Assembly (NCBI GenBank): GCA_031288515.1
Contig: JAITRG010000268.1
Location: 1 to 50,681, forward strand
Length of the DNA: 50,681 nucleotides
Direction: 5' to 3'
DNA from: Tannerellaceae bacterium
GTDB lineage: Bacteria > Bacteroidota > Bacteroidia > Bacteroidales > Tannerellaceae
The notes under the pieces were generated by a model. It did no database searches, was not told the DNA's origin, and saw nothing but the letters and a program-made list of their open reading frames with translations. The translations under genes and the position numbers were made by a program. Positions 11,579 through 19,793 of this stretch are shown in pieces (within the stretch, counting starts at the first letter, position 1; each line of letters begins with the position of its first letter).

Positions 11579-11619
11579 ACGCTAATACCTGTCCGAAATC
11601 TTATATTTTATAATTTCAA

Positions 11620-13617
11620 TCAATATCCGGGGTTCTGATAGGCGCTCTTCTCTGCGTCTGTCATTTCCAAAGCATTCAACTGGCCCGTCGGAATAGGACG
11701 CAGGTAATGGTACGCTTCGATTTTGCGGGTATACGTACGCCTGGCGTGGGCGCCGGGTACGCTCATCGTACCAATAGCAGCGCCGTCATTGGTTCCGCTG
11801 CCTATTTCGTAGGTTTTGGCGTATTCAATCAACTTCTGCGTACGTACCAAGTCGAGCCAACGCAAACCTTCGCCGAAGTATTCGCGGCTACGTTCGGCAA
11901 GGATATAATCAATCGTGATTTCCGATGGCGTGGCCGTTGTCATAGCGACGCTGTTGTCCTGCACCTTTTCTTTGTTTCCGTTATTATCCCAATACCACTT
12001 TCCTGCACGGGCGCGGATAACGTTTATCAACTCCCTTGCGCTCTTGCCTGCTTTTACCGTAGCGCCTTTTACGGCTGCTTCGGCTGCAACGAAATACAAT
12101 TCCGAGAAATAAGCAATATTGACAGGACGGGTAATGCCGCCATTCGGTTCTCCAAGCCCGCCGGCATTGTTTGTGCGGTATGTCCCCAATTTCCAGAGAT
12201 TAGGATAACGGCCGCGGCTGATATGGCTCGGGGCAATCACATAATCGCTTCTGCCTGCCATGACGCCTGCCGCAACTTCGCTTGCTTTCGCAGAAGCGGA
12301 AGTATAGTCAATACTGTTTGCATCCGCCGGGTCTTCGTCAAGGAACGTCAGGATGGCGTCGCCCGGATGCACTTCCATATCGTTGGCATTGTACAGGGTT
12401 GTTTCGTCTTTGATACTGCCCTTTGTCCAGTTGCCACGGAACACTGTAACGAAAGTACCGTCATAACGGGAGTCGTTGACCTTATCGGCAAAGGTAGTCT
12501 CGAACACGCCGATTGGAGGAGCCATACAACTCCACGGACGGCCATACGCCTGTGCTGCTTCACGTTGCACAGACTCTACGGTCTTTGTCGTTCCGTCCGG
12601 CATTTTTCGGGAACTCCTGATCAGCGTATAGTTCCAATCCACGAACCATACAATCTGATTACCCGGCACTCCGCCGCTGAAATAAGAATGGCTTTGTCCG
12701 TCGTAGAACTCGCTGCTCTCGGTATGGTCGGCATAGAGTAATACTTCTTTGTTACGGTCGTTGGAACCGAGATGAACATCATAGTAATAATCCAATAACC
12801 CGAAATTTCCCGGATTTTCAATACCTGCCACCGCAATGTCATACGCCTGCTGGAAATACCATGCCGCATCATGTCCGTCAGGATCCGTACGCGGGCATTC
12901 GGGATAGGTCGGAATATTACCCTTGTTTTCAAGCCACCATCCATACGTCAGGTATGCTTTACCCAGCATCAGGCGCGCCAGCGTCTTGGTAACGCCACCT
13001 GTCGCGCGCCCTGTTTCGGGCAACAACTCCACCGACAGCTTCAGGTCGGGAAAGATCGCTTTCGTGTAAACCTCCGGGACCGTGTTACGCACGGAAACAC
13101 GTACGGGCGTAATATTGAACGCCAATTCTCCCGATCCCAAATCCAAAGGTACTCCGCCAAAAGTCTGCACTAATTGAAAATAATCGAAAGCGCGGAAAAA
13201 ACGGGCTTCGGCTATCAGCGCATCAGCTATTCCCGCCTCGGCGCCGTTTTCTATCACGCCGCTTGCCGTATTGATATTAGAAAACACCGCGTTCCACAAA
13301 GCGTCCGAACGTACCGTATTTGCGGCATAGTTGCCCACGCCTTCGGTCAGGTCGATGTCTTTAAAGTTATTATCGGCGCTCCATGCGAAAGTATATTCGT
13401 CGGTCGGTTGTTCGCATGCAGCATAGTAATACTGCCCGTAAAACTGTCGCAGATGGGCATACATAGACGTCAATCCACCCATCACGCCCGTTTCGGTCTT
13501 GAAGAAAGCGGGGTCATAACTGCTGCGCGGCTGTTCGTCCAGAATATCGGAGCATCCCGTAAGGAACAGCGAGAAAAGAGCCGCTCCCATGACTGATCTC
13601 ATATATAAATTTTTCAT
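11620..13617 (-). CDS. SusD/RagB family surface glycan-binding lipoprotein (xylan locus)
   Basis: 665 residues. It begins with a lipoprotein signal: basic n-region, hydrophobic core and lipobox LTGC with Cys22, followed by SDILDE, an acidic stretch resembling the Bacteroidota surface-export signal. The body shows SusD features: an N-terminal TPR-like helical part (ARFFRAFDYFQLVQTFGG region near residue 145), LARLMLGKAYL, and the C-terminal block with FVAAEAAVKG, ILAERSREYFGEGLRWLDLVR and a closing GY. The role is to cap the SusC barrel and bind xylan oligosaccharides outside the cell. It lies 19 bp downstream of susC. The position next to AraC, GH10, GH67 and GH115 makes glucuronoxylan the likely ligand. 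Confidence 0.96.
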   Translation of the reverse strand: MKNLYMRSVMGAALFSLFLTGCSDILDEQPRSSYDPAFFKTETGVMGGLTSMYAHLRQFYGQYYYAACEQPTDEYTFAWSADNNFKDIDLTEGVGNYAANTVRSDALWNAVFSNINTASGVIENGAEAGIADALIAEARFFRAFDYFQLVQTFGGVPLDLGSGELAFNITPVRVSVRNTVPEVYTKAIFPDLKLSVELLPETGRATGGVTKTLARLMLGKAYLTYGWWLENKGNIPTYPECPRTDPDGHDAAWYFQQAYDIAVAGIENPGNFGLLDYYYDVHLGSNDRNKEVLLYADHTESSEFYDGQSHSYFSGGVPGNQIVWFVDWNYTLIRSSRKMPDGTTKTVESVQREAAQAYGRPWSCMAPPIGVFETTFADKVNDSRYDGTFVTVFRGNWTKGSIKDETTLYNANDMEVHPGDAILTFLDEDPADANSIDYTSASAKASEVAAGVMAGRSDYVIAPSHISRGRYPNLWKLGTYRTNNAGGLGEPNGGITRPVNIAYFSELYFVAAEAAVKGATVKAGKSARELINVIRARAGKWYWDNNGNKEKVQDNSVAMTTATPSEITIDYILAERSREYFGEGLRWLDLVRTQKLIEYAKTYEIGSGTNDGAAIGTMSVPGAHARRTYTRKIEAYHYLRPIPTGQLNALEMTDAEKSAYQNPGY

Positions 13618-13636
13618 CTTATATCTTTTTAAAAGG

Positions 13637-16600
13637 TTAGAATGTCAGATTCAGCCCGACCAGATAATTCGTAGAGTTGGGCGAGTTGGTTCCTATAATC
13701 AGCAAGCGCGATTTGAGGCTGGTAGTTACCGCCTGGTTTTCGTTACCGTAAGAGTTTGGTTCGGGGTCGCAACCGCTCTCGTCGTAATAAGGCGAGAAGA
13801 ATACGAACGGGTTCTGCACGGTGGCATAAAGCCGGAGATTGCTTATAGCATAGCGTTTCAGCCATTCCCCGGGAACATTATAACCTACCGTAACGGTTCG
13901 TACTTTCATATAGGATGCATCAAAATACCCCAGCGTACTGCCATATTTCGGATTGTCGCTTTGTTCTATTCCACCCGGTTTGGGATATTTGGCATTCGGA
14001 TTGTCCGGCGTCCAATAATCTATTTTTACGTTGCCGCGCCGTCCGGTCATCATGTTCAGATAACCTGTGGAAGAATAGAGCGTACTGATGAGCGTACCGC
14101 CACTCTTGAATGAGCCTACTACGCTTAAATCAAAATTCCTGTAAGCAACCTGAGTATTGAAACCGCCCTGAAAATTCGGTTCCATGGAGATAATCTGCCT
14201 GTCGTCGGGCCCTATTGCGCGCGCAGGTAATCCGTTGGCGTCATACTCACCGGTATATTTCACTTTTATCATACCGGCATTTCCGCCCGGCTCTGCAATA
14301 GTCATCGCCGCTTTCTCACTTTCCTGCCACAATCCTGTTTTTTCATAATCATAAATCACATCAATGGGATGACCCACAAACCACCAGTTGTTTTCGTCGC
14401 GTTCAGCGCCCGAAGCAAGTGATACAAGTTTGTTGCGATTGGAATAAAGGTTGACGCCTGCATTCCACGTCCAGCCGTTCACATTGTCTAAGATCGCACC
14501 ATTAAGCGAAAGCTCGAATCCTTTATTCTGCGTTTCTCCGATATTTGCCATATAACTGCCTACGCCGGCCGTTTGGGGCAAGCTTACGCTGAGCAATACG
14601 TCTTTGGTATTTTGGATATAATATTCTAACGTACCGCTAATGCGGTTGTTCAGTAATGCGAAGTCCAGGCCGAAATTGTACGTGCTGGAGTATTCCCAGC
14701 CCAGGCTGGCGTTGGGCAGTTCCGACACGTAGTAGCCGGTATCATATGTGTCCGGCCCGAAGTTGTACGGACGGCTGGACAGAAGGCCGAGCGTTTTGTA
14801 CGGCTCCACAGACTGGTTGGAAGTCTCGCCATAGCCCACGCGTAATTTCAGTTGGCCTGCTGTGGAAAGATAATCTTCCCAGAAAGCTTCCCTGGAGATG
14901 TTCCATCCAAGAGATACGGCAGGATAGGTATGCCATTTATGCTCCGGCGCCAAGCGCGAAGAAGCATCGGCGCGGAAAGCCACGCTCGCCATGTACCTGT
15001 CGTCGTACGAATACATCGCACGTCCCATCCATGACATCAGGCCGCTTTGTTCGTAAGCCTGATTACCCGGGTTGACCGTAATTTCACCGGCCGCATGCCC
15101 CAGATTGTAATACTGGAAATAGCCGGCGGGAATATCTCTTGCCGCAACGGCCGATTTATTATATGTGGTCTGCTCGGCAGAATACATACCTACGACATTG
15201 ATTTTGTGCTTCCCGAACGTCCGGTCGTAAGTCAGCAGGTTTTCAATCGCCCAGTTGGTAGTGATTGAATTGCTGATGGAAGCGGAAGAAGTGGTGTTGG
15301 GATTTACTTCGTTTACCCCTTGTCCTCTGAAAGCGCCGCCATTACCATAGCGGAGGTTCAACCCGAGATTGATACGATACTTCAAACCTTCCACGCCGGG
15401 TATTTTCACTTCGCCATAGACCGTATTGTAAGTACCGAACGCTTTGTCTTCCTGAACCCAAAGGTCGTTTAATCCTTCCAGTACTTCGCGCGGATAAATA
15501 TATTGTTCGTCCGTCGCCATCTTGACCGTTCTTTTCCATGTACCGTCTTCGTTCTTCGGATTAGCCAAAGGAGAGAGGCTGAGCGTTCCGTATAAACCGA
15601 TATTTCCGCCTTCGGTTATATTATACGTATTGTTGGTGACAAATCCTACCTTTATATTCTTGCCGACTTCCTGATCAAGAGAACCGCGCAACGAGATACG
15701 GTTGTATTGTTGTGTGGGCACTACGCCCTGATCATGATAGTAACCTAATCCGAAACTGTAGTTATTCGCCTTGCCCCCGCCGGAAACGCCTACATCATGG
15801 CTGGTGGTATTACCGGCGCGGTAGAATAAATCCTGCCAATTGGTATTCATATCGTCGGATTCATCTATCCCGTTGCTGTATTTACCGGCAGCTTTACGAA
15901 TGGCAGCCAATTCCAGCCCGCTCATCATCGGATATTCTTCGGCAATCTTAATGCCGTAATATCCGTTGTAAGTTACTTGCGCTTTCTGCTCTGCGTATCC
16001 TTTATTCGTCGTTACCATGATCACGCCGTTTGCTCCACGCGAACCATAAATAGCAGTAGATGAAGCATCTTTCAGGATATCAAGGCTTTTGATGTCATTC
16101 GGGTTGATGTCGGACAGCGAACCTGCAAAAGGAATACCATCCAGCACAACCAACGGATCATTACTGGCATTGAGCGAACGTGTGCCACGAATACGTATCT
16201 GCATGGATGCGCCCGGCTTGGAGGAAGTTTGCGACATATCCACACCGGCAACACGCCCCTGTAAAGCAGATGATATATTCCCTGTCTGTACGGCCCGCAG
16301 GTCGTCGCCACGCATGGAGACAATAGAACCGGTTACATCCGACCTTCTTGCCGTACCATACCCGATCACTACCACGTCTTCCAGTATCTTAGAGTCTTCT
16401 TCTAAAACAATGTTAAAAGAAGTTTTTCCGTCTATCGGAATTTCTTCCGTCTGATAACCGATAAAAGAGATTACAAGGATAGCGTCGCTCTTTATATTTA
16501 ATGCAAACGCTCCGTCGAAATCGGTAATAATACCGTTCGTTGTCCCTTTCTCTACTACATTAGCGCCTATGATTGGCTCTCCTGTAGCATCTTTCACAAG

Positions 16601-16699
16601 GCCTTTTATGTTAATCGTTTGCGAAAATGCCAACAAGGGCATCAGGCATAACAAAAACAACAGGCCCCGACGCTTAATACAATAATTTAAGTATATCAT
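13637..16699 (-). CDS. SusC/RagA family TonB-dependent outer-membrane transporter (xylan locus)
   Basis: 1020 residues with a signal peptide cut near LLAFSQ (residues 22-27). An N-terminal carboxypeptidase-regulatory-like domain follows (KGLVKDATGEPIIGANVVEK, to about residue 110), then the plug with VVIGYGTARRSDVTGS and the SusC signature SSTAIYGSRGANGVIMVTT in part (GSRGANGVIMVTT), and a barrel ending in an aromatic LNLTF that fits outer-membrane insertion. It imports xylooligosaccharides with energy from TonB. It is the first gene of the minus-strand operon and is divergent from the AraC regulator. No frameshift or truncation is seen. Confidence 0.97.
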   Translation of the reverse strand: MIYLNYCIKRRGLLFLLCLMPLLAFSQTINIKGLVKDATGEPIIGANVVEKGTTNGIITDFDGAFALNIKSDAILVISFIGYQTEEIPIDGKTSFNIVLEEDSKILEDVVVIGYGTARRSDVTGSIVSMRGDDLRAVQTGNISSALQGRVAGVDMSQTSSKPGASMQIRIRGTRSLNASNDPLVVLDGIPFAGSLSDINPNDIKSLDILKDASSTAIYGSRGANGVIMVTTNKGYAEQKAQVTYNGYYGIKIAEEYPMMSGLELAAIRKAAGKYSNGIDESDDMNTNWQDLFYRAGNTTSHDVGVSGGGKANNYSFGLGYYHDQGVVPTQQYNRISLRGSLDQEVGKNIKVGFVTNNTYNITEGGNIGLYGTLSLSPLANPKNEDGTWKRTVKMATDEQYIYPREVLEGLNDLWVQEDKAFGTYNTVYGEVKIPGVEGLKYRINLGLNLRYGNGGAFRGQGVNEVNPNTTSSASISNSITTNWAIENLLTYDRTFGKHKINVVGMYSAEQTTYNKSAVAARDIPAGYFQYYNLGHAAGEITVNPGNQAYEQSGLMSWMGRAMYSYDDRYMASVAFRADASSRLAPEHKWHTYPAVSLGWNISREAFWEDYLSTAGQLKLRVGYGETSNQSVEPYKTLGLLSSRPYNFGPDTYDTGYYVSELPNASLGWEYSSTYNFGLDFALLNNRISGTLEYYIQNTKDVLLSVSLPQTAGVGSYMANIGETQNKGFELSLNGAILDNVNGWTWNAGVNLYSNRNKLVSLASGAERDENNWWFVGHPIDVIYDYEKTGLWQESEKAAMTIAEPGGNAGMIKVKYTGEYDANGLPARAIGPDDRQIISMEPNFQGGFNTQVAYRNFDLSVVGSFKSGGTLISTLYSSTGYLNMMTGRRGNVKIDYWTPDNPNAKYPKPGGIEQSDNPKYGSTLGYFDASYMKVRTVTVGYNVPGEWLKRYAISNLRLYATVQNPFVFFSPYYDESGCDPEPNSYGNENQAVTTSLKSRLLIIGTNSPNSTNYLVGLNLTF

Positions 16700-16782
16700 A
16701 ATAAAAGTTGTTGAGATTAATAAAAAAAGTGTCCTCTTTGGTAAAAGTGAAGTATGGACATGATAAATGCAATTTTGCTTTT

Positions 16783-16809
16783 TATCAAGGCTATCAAGGC
16801 TAACAAAGG
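16783..16809. repeat. Three tandem 9-bp repeats in the susC leader
   Basis: TATCAAGGC at 16783-16791, TATCAAGGC at 16792-16800 and a variant TAACAAAGG at 16801-16809. They lie between the divergent susC and AraC-regulator genes, about 85-110 bp upstream of the susC start. Directly repeated half-sites of this kind are what AraC-type dimers bind, so this is a candidate regulator site; it may also be chance. Confidence 0.4.
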
Positions 16810-16871
16810 TTTTCCATAGGCATATTATTTAATTAAGTTAAACATCAATAATTGTATTTTTATACTAATTA

Positions 16872-16879
16872 CAAAATTA
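16872..16879 (-). promoter_or_regulatory. Possible -7 box for the xylan susC operon
   Basis: On the minus strand this reads TAATTTTG, matching the Bacteroidota -7 consensus TAnnTTTG. It would give a leader of about 165 nt before susC that contains the tandem 9-bp repeats. No clear -33 box is visible, which would fit an activator-dependent promoter. Confidence 0.35.
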
Positions 16880-16903
16880 TGCCTAAAATAAATCCCCTGA
16901 TAA

Positions 16904-16935
16904 TTGTTTTTTTGCAGAAAATACGTATATTTTTG
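16904..16935 (+). promoter_or_regulatory. Promoter of the AraC-type regulator gene
   Basis: TTG at 16904-16906 and TATTTTTG at 16928-16935 (consensus TAnnTTTG), separated by 21 bp. Transcription would start near 16942, leaving a 27-nt leader before the ATG at 16969. Confidence 0.5.
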
Positions 16936-16968
16936 CGAATGTTATTTTAACCCTGAAAATTAACGGAA

Positions 16969-17838
16969 ATGAGAACGATAATGAATGAGAAACTTCCTAT
17001 TTCGGAAGCCAACCCTATCCGCCCGCGTTATTATGATTATGCTCATTTTACTTATCCATGGCATTTTCATAGCCAGTATGAGATTATTTATGTAAAAAAA
17101 AGCACAGGCTTGTGTTTCGTTGGAGATTGTATTGAAAAATATTCCGACGGCGACCTTATCCTCTTGGGAACGAACCTTCCTCATTATCTGCTAAGCGATG
17201 ATATTTATAAAACCGGCAACCAGGAACTGCGCGTGAAAGGTACGATCATCCAGTTTGAAAAAGATTTTATGAGCTATTCTATCGAACATTACCCGCAATT
17301 TCTACAAATAAAGACATTTCTGGAAGAATCTAAAAGGGGGATTTTTTTCCGCCAACTGGACAGTATGCAAATAATTGGCTTATTGGATGATTTTCCTACG
17401 TTTAAAGGTTTCGACCAAATAACCAATTTATTATTACTCCTGCAGAAAATGGCGACGTATGGCAACAGGCAACTGTTAGCTTCTCCTTTGTATTATGAGG
17501 TTTTCCCTACTTTAGGAAACAAACGGATTGAAAAAATAATATCCTTCATCAACAGCAACTATACCCGTGATATCAGCCTGACGGAAATTTCCTCTATGGC
17601 AGCCATGAATCCAAGCGCCTTTTGCCGGTATTTCAAAGAGAACACCGGTAAAACCTATGTACAATATGTTATGGACATGCGGATAGGATATGCCTGTAAA
17701 TTGCTGGCATTAAACAAAATGAATGTTTCCCAAATATCCGTTGAGTGCGGATTTGATTCCATCAGTAACTTTAACCGCACCTTCAAACAAGCAACACAAT
17801 TTACGCCAACCCAGTATCAACAGAAGATTTTAAAGTGA
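16969..17838 (+). CDS. AraC-family transcriptional regulator (xylan locus)
   Basis: 289 residues, no signal peptide or membrane segment, so cytoplasmic. Residues about 20-90 look like a cupin sensing domain (YAHFTYPWHFHSQYEIIYV, with the His pair and Glu typical of this fold; then GDLILLGTNLPHYL). Residues about 187-288 form the two helix-turn-helix units of AraC proteins: ISLTEISSMAAMNPSAFCRY, and VSQISVECGFDSISNFNR followed by FTPTQYQ. It is divergent from the susC operon with 269 bp between starts, the usual place for a locus regulator. Bacteroidota xylan loci more often use hybrid two-component regulators; a simple AraC with cupin would sense a cytoplasmic sugar. Starts at 16969 or 16981 are both possible. 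Confidence 0.93.
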   Translation: MRTIMNEKLPISEANPIRPRYYDYAHFTYPWHFHSQYEIIYVKKSTGLCFVGDCIEKYSDGDLILLGTNLPHYLLSDDIYKTGNQELRVKGTIIQFEKDFMSYSIEHYPQFLQIKTFLEESKRGIFFRQLDSMQIIGLLDDFPTFKGFDQITNLLLLLQKMATYGNRQLLASPLYYEVFPTLGNKRIEKIISFINSNYTRDISLTEISSMAAMNPSAFCRYFKENTGKTYVQYVMDMRIGYACKLLALNKMNVSQISVECGFDSISNFNRTFKQATQFTPTQYQQKILK

Positions 17839-17866
17839 AAGCACATCTATGAGGCGAAAGGGGAAA

Positions 17867-17954
17867 AAACCATTACGATGTCTTTTCCAAACCATTACGA
17901 TCTCTTCAGCAAACCATTATAATCTCTTTTCCAAACTGTTATGATGGTTTACTG
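17867..17954. repeat. 22-bp intergenic tandem repeat array, copy A
   Basis: Three adjacent 22-bp units begin at 17867, 17889 and 17911, each with core AAACCATTAYRATSTCTT, and a diverged fourth begins at 17933. The last unit runs into GGTTTACTGAAGGCGTCG. The same unit occurs at 42865-42952 and, inverted, at 43006-43094, with a fragment at 50272-50309. There are no spacers, so this is not a CRISPR array. Confidence 0.8.
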
Positions 17955-18026
17955 AAGGCGTCGTACTGACTTTTTTTGCTAAAATACAAATGTTTTCGTA
18001 TGATAACCTGCCTGTATAAGCGCTTC

Positions 18027-18120
18027 TTTTCACCCCTTCTTTCAGGGTTCAGCCTGTTTGTAAATACGTGGTTTACAGAATGAAATCCTGAAAGGAGGAT
18101 GTTTCAGCCTGCTTTCAGCC
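18027..18120. repeat. Hairpin block, copy A of a dispersed intergenic element
   Basis: This block aligns with 42741-42833: both share TTTCACC, CTTTCAG, TGGTTTACAG, an ATGAAA loop region, ATCCTG and TTCAGCCT in the same order and spacing. In this copy the stem around 18073-18092 has a mismatch. It lies 70 bp after the 22-bp repeats, the reverse of the order in copy B, so the two modules appear to be combined freely. Confidence 0.6.
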
Positions 18121-18259
18121 TTCCTTCTCCCGGCAAACATTATTTAGTTTTACATTCGAGAGAGAAACTATTTATAATCTGATAGAAATAAAGAACGTTT
18201 GTTGGTTTACAGGCTATAATAGAATCCGATTATCCTGCTTGTTCGGGTATTATGTTGGA

Positions 18260-18387
18260 AACTATTCAGGAGGGTGTGTCAAAAGTCCGTCATTCGTCTC
18301 CGAGAGTTGATTATTTGAAATCAAACTCGGATAGGTATCCGAATAAAATCGTATTAAAAATACTTTTGACACACCCCCTGAGTAGTT
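18260..18387. mobile_element. MITE-like element with 26-27 bp terminal inverted repeats
   Basis: The left arm (18260-18286) and right arm (18362-18387) are inverted copies with one substitution and one inserted base; the inner 15 bp, GGGTGTGTCAAAAGT and its complement, are identical. The 75-bp centre has no gene but holds two smaller inverted repeats: an imperfect one with CCGAG/CTCGG arms (about 18300-18330) and the palindrome CGGATA-GG-TATCCG. Ends of the type GGGTGTGTCAAAA are common on insertion sequences, so this may be an internally deleted IS. No target duplication is seen. Confidence 0.5.
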
Positions 18388-18657
18388 ACAATTGAAATAA
18401 TGCTCTTATTCATTCATGAAAATCAGCAAATTGTATGTTTGAAGAATTTGCCTTGACATACCAGCCAACAGTGTCGCAAACCGGGTTACCCAACATTATG
18501 CGCATAGGCAGTTTTAACAGAAAAACCACCCTTGTGCCTGTTTTATTTTTTCTTTCTCACCTTGCATAACATCTTCTTTTTTCAAAGAGAAGACGCCAAA
18601 ACCGGCAGATTGCTAATTATTTGCTTCATAAGTTAAATATATCAAACGCATATTCTA
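18388..18657. other. Intergenic stretch without a recognisable gene
   Basis: No open frame with a start and coding character was found on either strand. It is AT-rich and holds only a small stem (TCTTCT at 18572-18577 with AGAAGA at 18588-18593). It ends at the promoter of the DUF3990 gene. Confidence 0.5.
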
Positions 18658-18687
18658 TTGCCTGAATCAGATAAAACGCTACCTTTG
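18658..18687 (+). promoter_or_regulatory. Promoter of the DUF3990 module
   Basis: TTG at 18658-18660 and TACCTTTG at 18680-18687 match the Bacteroidota -33/-7 boxes with a 19-bp spacer. Transcription would start near 18694, giving a leader of about 38 nt. Confidence 0.6.
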
Positions 18688-18731
18688 TATGAAAAGCGAA
18701 TTGTAATAAAAGCGCTAAGAAACAATTGTTT

Positions 18732-19211
18732 ATGCAGGTTTATCACGGAGGATATTGCCCAATAGAATACCCCGAGATTAGAACGGGAAGATATGCTAAA
18801 GACTTTGGCACAGGGTTTTATTGCACAGAATTAAAGGCGCAAACGGTTCGCTGGTCAATGCGATATACGACGCCAACCGTTAGTATTTATGAGTTTGAGC
18901 CGGACAACAGCCTAAATATTCTGCACTTTACCGAAACGACAGAAGAGTGGCTGGATTTTATTGTTGATTGCCGAAATGGCATTTCCCATAATTATGACAT
19001 TGTGATTGGCGCTATGGCTAACGATCAGATTTACAACTACATTTCAGATTATGTCAACGGCGTAATCACTCGCGAACAATTCTGGGTACTCGCTAAGTAT
19101 AAGCCCCCAACACGCCAGATAAACTTTTGTACCCCGGCTGCGTTAAAGTGTTTGACATATAAGGAAAGTGAGGAGATAAAAAATGAACGGCAGAGAGAAG
19201 AAAGAACATAA
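18732..19211 (+). CDS. DUF3990-like protein, possible ADP-ribosyltransferase-fold toxin
   Basis: 159 residues from the ATG at 18732 (an in-frame TTG at 18726 is less likely). The N-terminus has the DUF3990 pattern: VYHGG (His5), then KDFGTGFYCT (23-32, Tyr30) and QTVRWSMRY; near the end comes RQINF (Gln129). His, Tyr and a late polar residue are the spacing expected for an ADP-ribosyltransferase-like fold of the PARP type; I recall DUF3990 being placed with that superfamily, but this is not proven for this protein. It overlaps the next gene by 29 nt, a common arrangement for toxin-antitoxin pairs. No signal peptide is present. It is located between repeats and a mobile-like element. Confidence 0.7.
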   Translation: MQVYHGGYCPIEYPEIRTGRYAKDFGTGFYCTELKAQTVRWSMRYTTPTVSIYEFEPDNSLNILHFTETTEEWLDFIVDCRNGISHNYDIVIGAMANDQIYNYISDYVNGVITREQFWVLAKYKPPTRQINFCTPAALKCLTYKESEEIKNERQREERT

Positions 19212-19638
19212 TGACCTCTTTTTTGTTTGCAGCCTGATAGAGTACATAGGCCGGAAAACAAAGAATCGCCGGGATGTGGTAGTTAATGCCATCGGAAAAG
19301 AGAAATTGGAACATCTATATGAGTTAGCCGATGTATACCATAGCGAAAACATCGACAAACTGAGCGATGAACTAATTGAACAACATAACATCGGAACAGG
19401 CGCATTCGACAATGTAGCCGATGGGAAATATGCAATCCCTACCCATTGGGATATCGGCAAAGTATATAAACGCCTGATTATTGACGTTGCCGGCAAGCAA
19501 AGCAAAAAGCCTGTCGACGCCCTTATGGAAGCGTATAACTCATGGCTCTCCCCTATGCTTGAGGATTACAACAGCAGTCTGTACTACGAAAGTCCGGGCT
19601 ACCTGTACGAATCATATCTCAATGGAGAAGTCCTTTAG
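19183..19638 (+). CDS. DUF3791-like partner protein, possible antitoxin
   Basis: 151 residues, acidic, without signal or membrane segments. The start ATG at 19183 is preceded by a good ribosome binding site (GAGGAG) and lies inside the end of the DUF3990 gene. Residues about 10-65 (FFVCSLIEYIGRKTKNR, HLYELADVYHSENIDKLSDE) resemble the short helical DUF3791 domain that is often encoded beside DUF3990. The remaining 85 residues (IPTHWDIGKVYKRLI, then YNSWLSPMLEDYNSS) are not recognised and make this longer than ordinary DUF3791 proteins. An antitoxin or regulatory role is inferred from the pairing only. Confidence 0.55.
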   Translation: MNGREKKEHNDLFFVCSLIEYIGRKTKNRRDVVVNAIGKEKLEHLYELADVYHSENIDKLSDELIEQHNIGTGAFDNVADGKYAIPTHWDIGKVYKRLIIDVAGKQSKKPVDALMEAYNSWLSPMLEDYNSSLYYESPGYLYESYLNGEVL

Positions 19639-19728
19639 GAATATCCGGTTAAAGTGTTTTATCCGTAAAACATTAATATCCCGGTACAGATTTATTGATG
19701 AAATTCAAAATCACGACAGCTTGATTAG

Positions 19729-19752
19729 GGTTCAGGTCTGGAGGTCTGAACC
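19729..19752. terminator. Stem-loop between convergent genes, possible terminator
   Basis: GGTTCAG (19729-19735) and CTGAACC (19746-19752) form a 7-bp perfect stem, extendable with flanking pairs. It sits between the end of the DUF3791-like gene and the end of the GntR-type regulator, where a bidirectional terminator is expected. There is no U-tract, so its function is uncertain. Confidence 0.35.
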
Positions 19753-19793
19753 TGACAGGCTGCAAAATGGGTTAAAAGCAATGGCTATCAACG

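Noticed and set aside
17867-17954. CRISPR array
   Set aside because: The 22-bp units are directly adjacent with no unique spacers, and no cas genes are near.
18260-18387. Intrinsic terminator of the AraC-type gene
   Set aside because: The arms are separated by 75 nt and are more than 400 bp from the stop codon, which fits a mobile-element remnant better.
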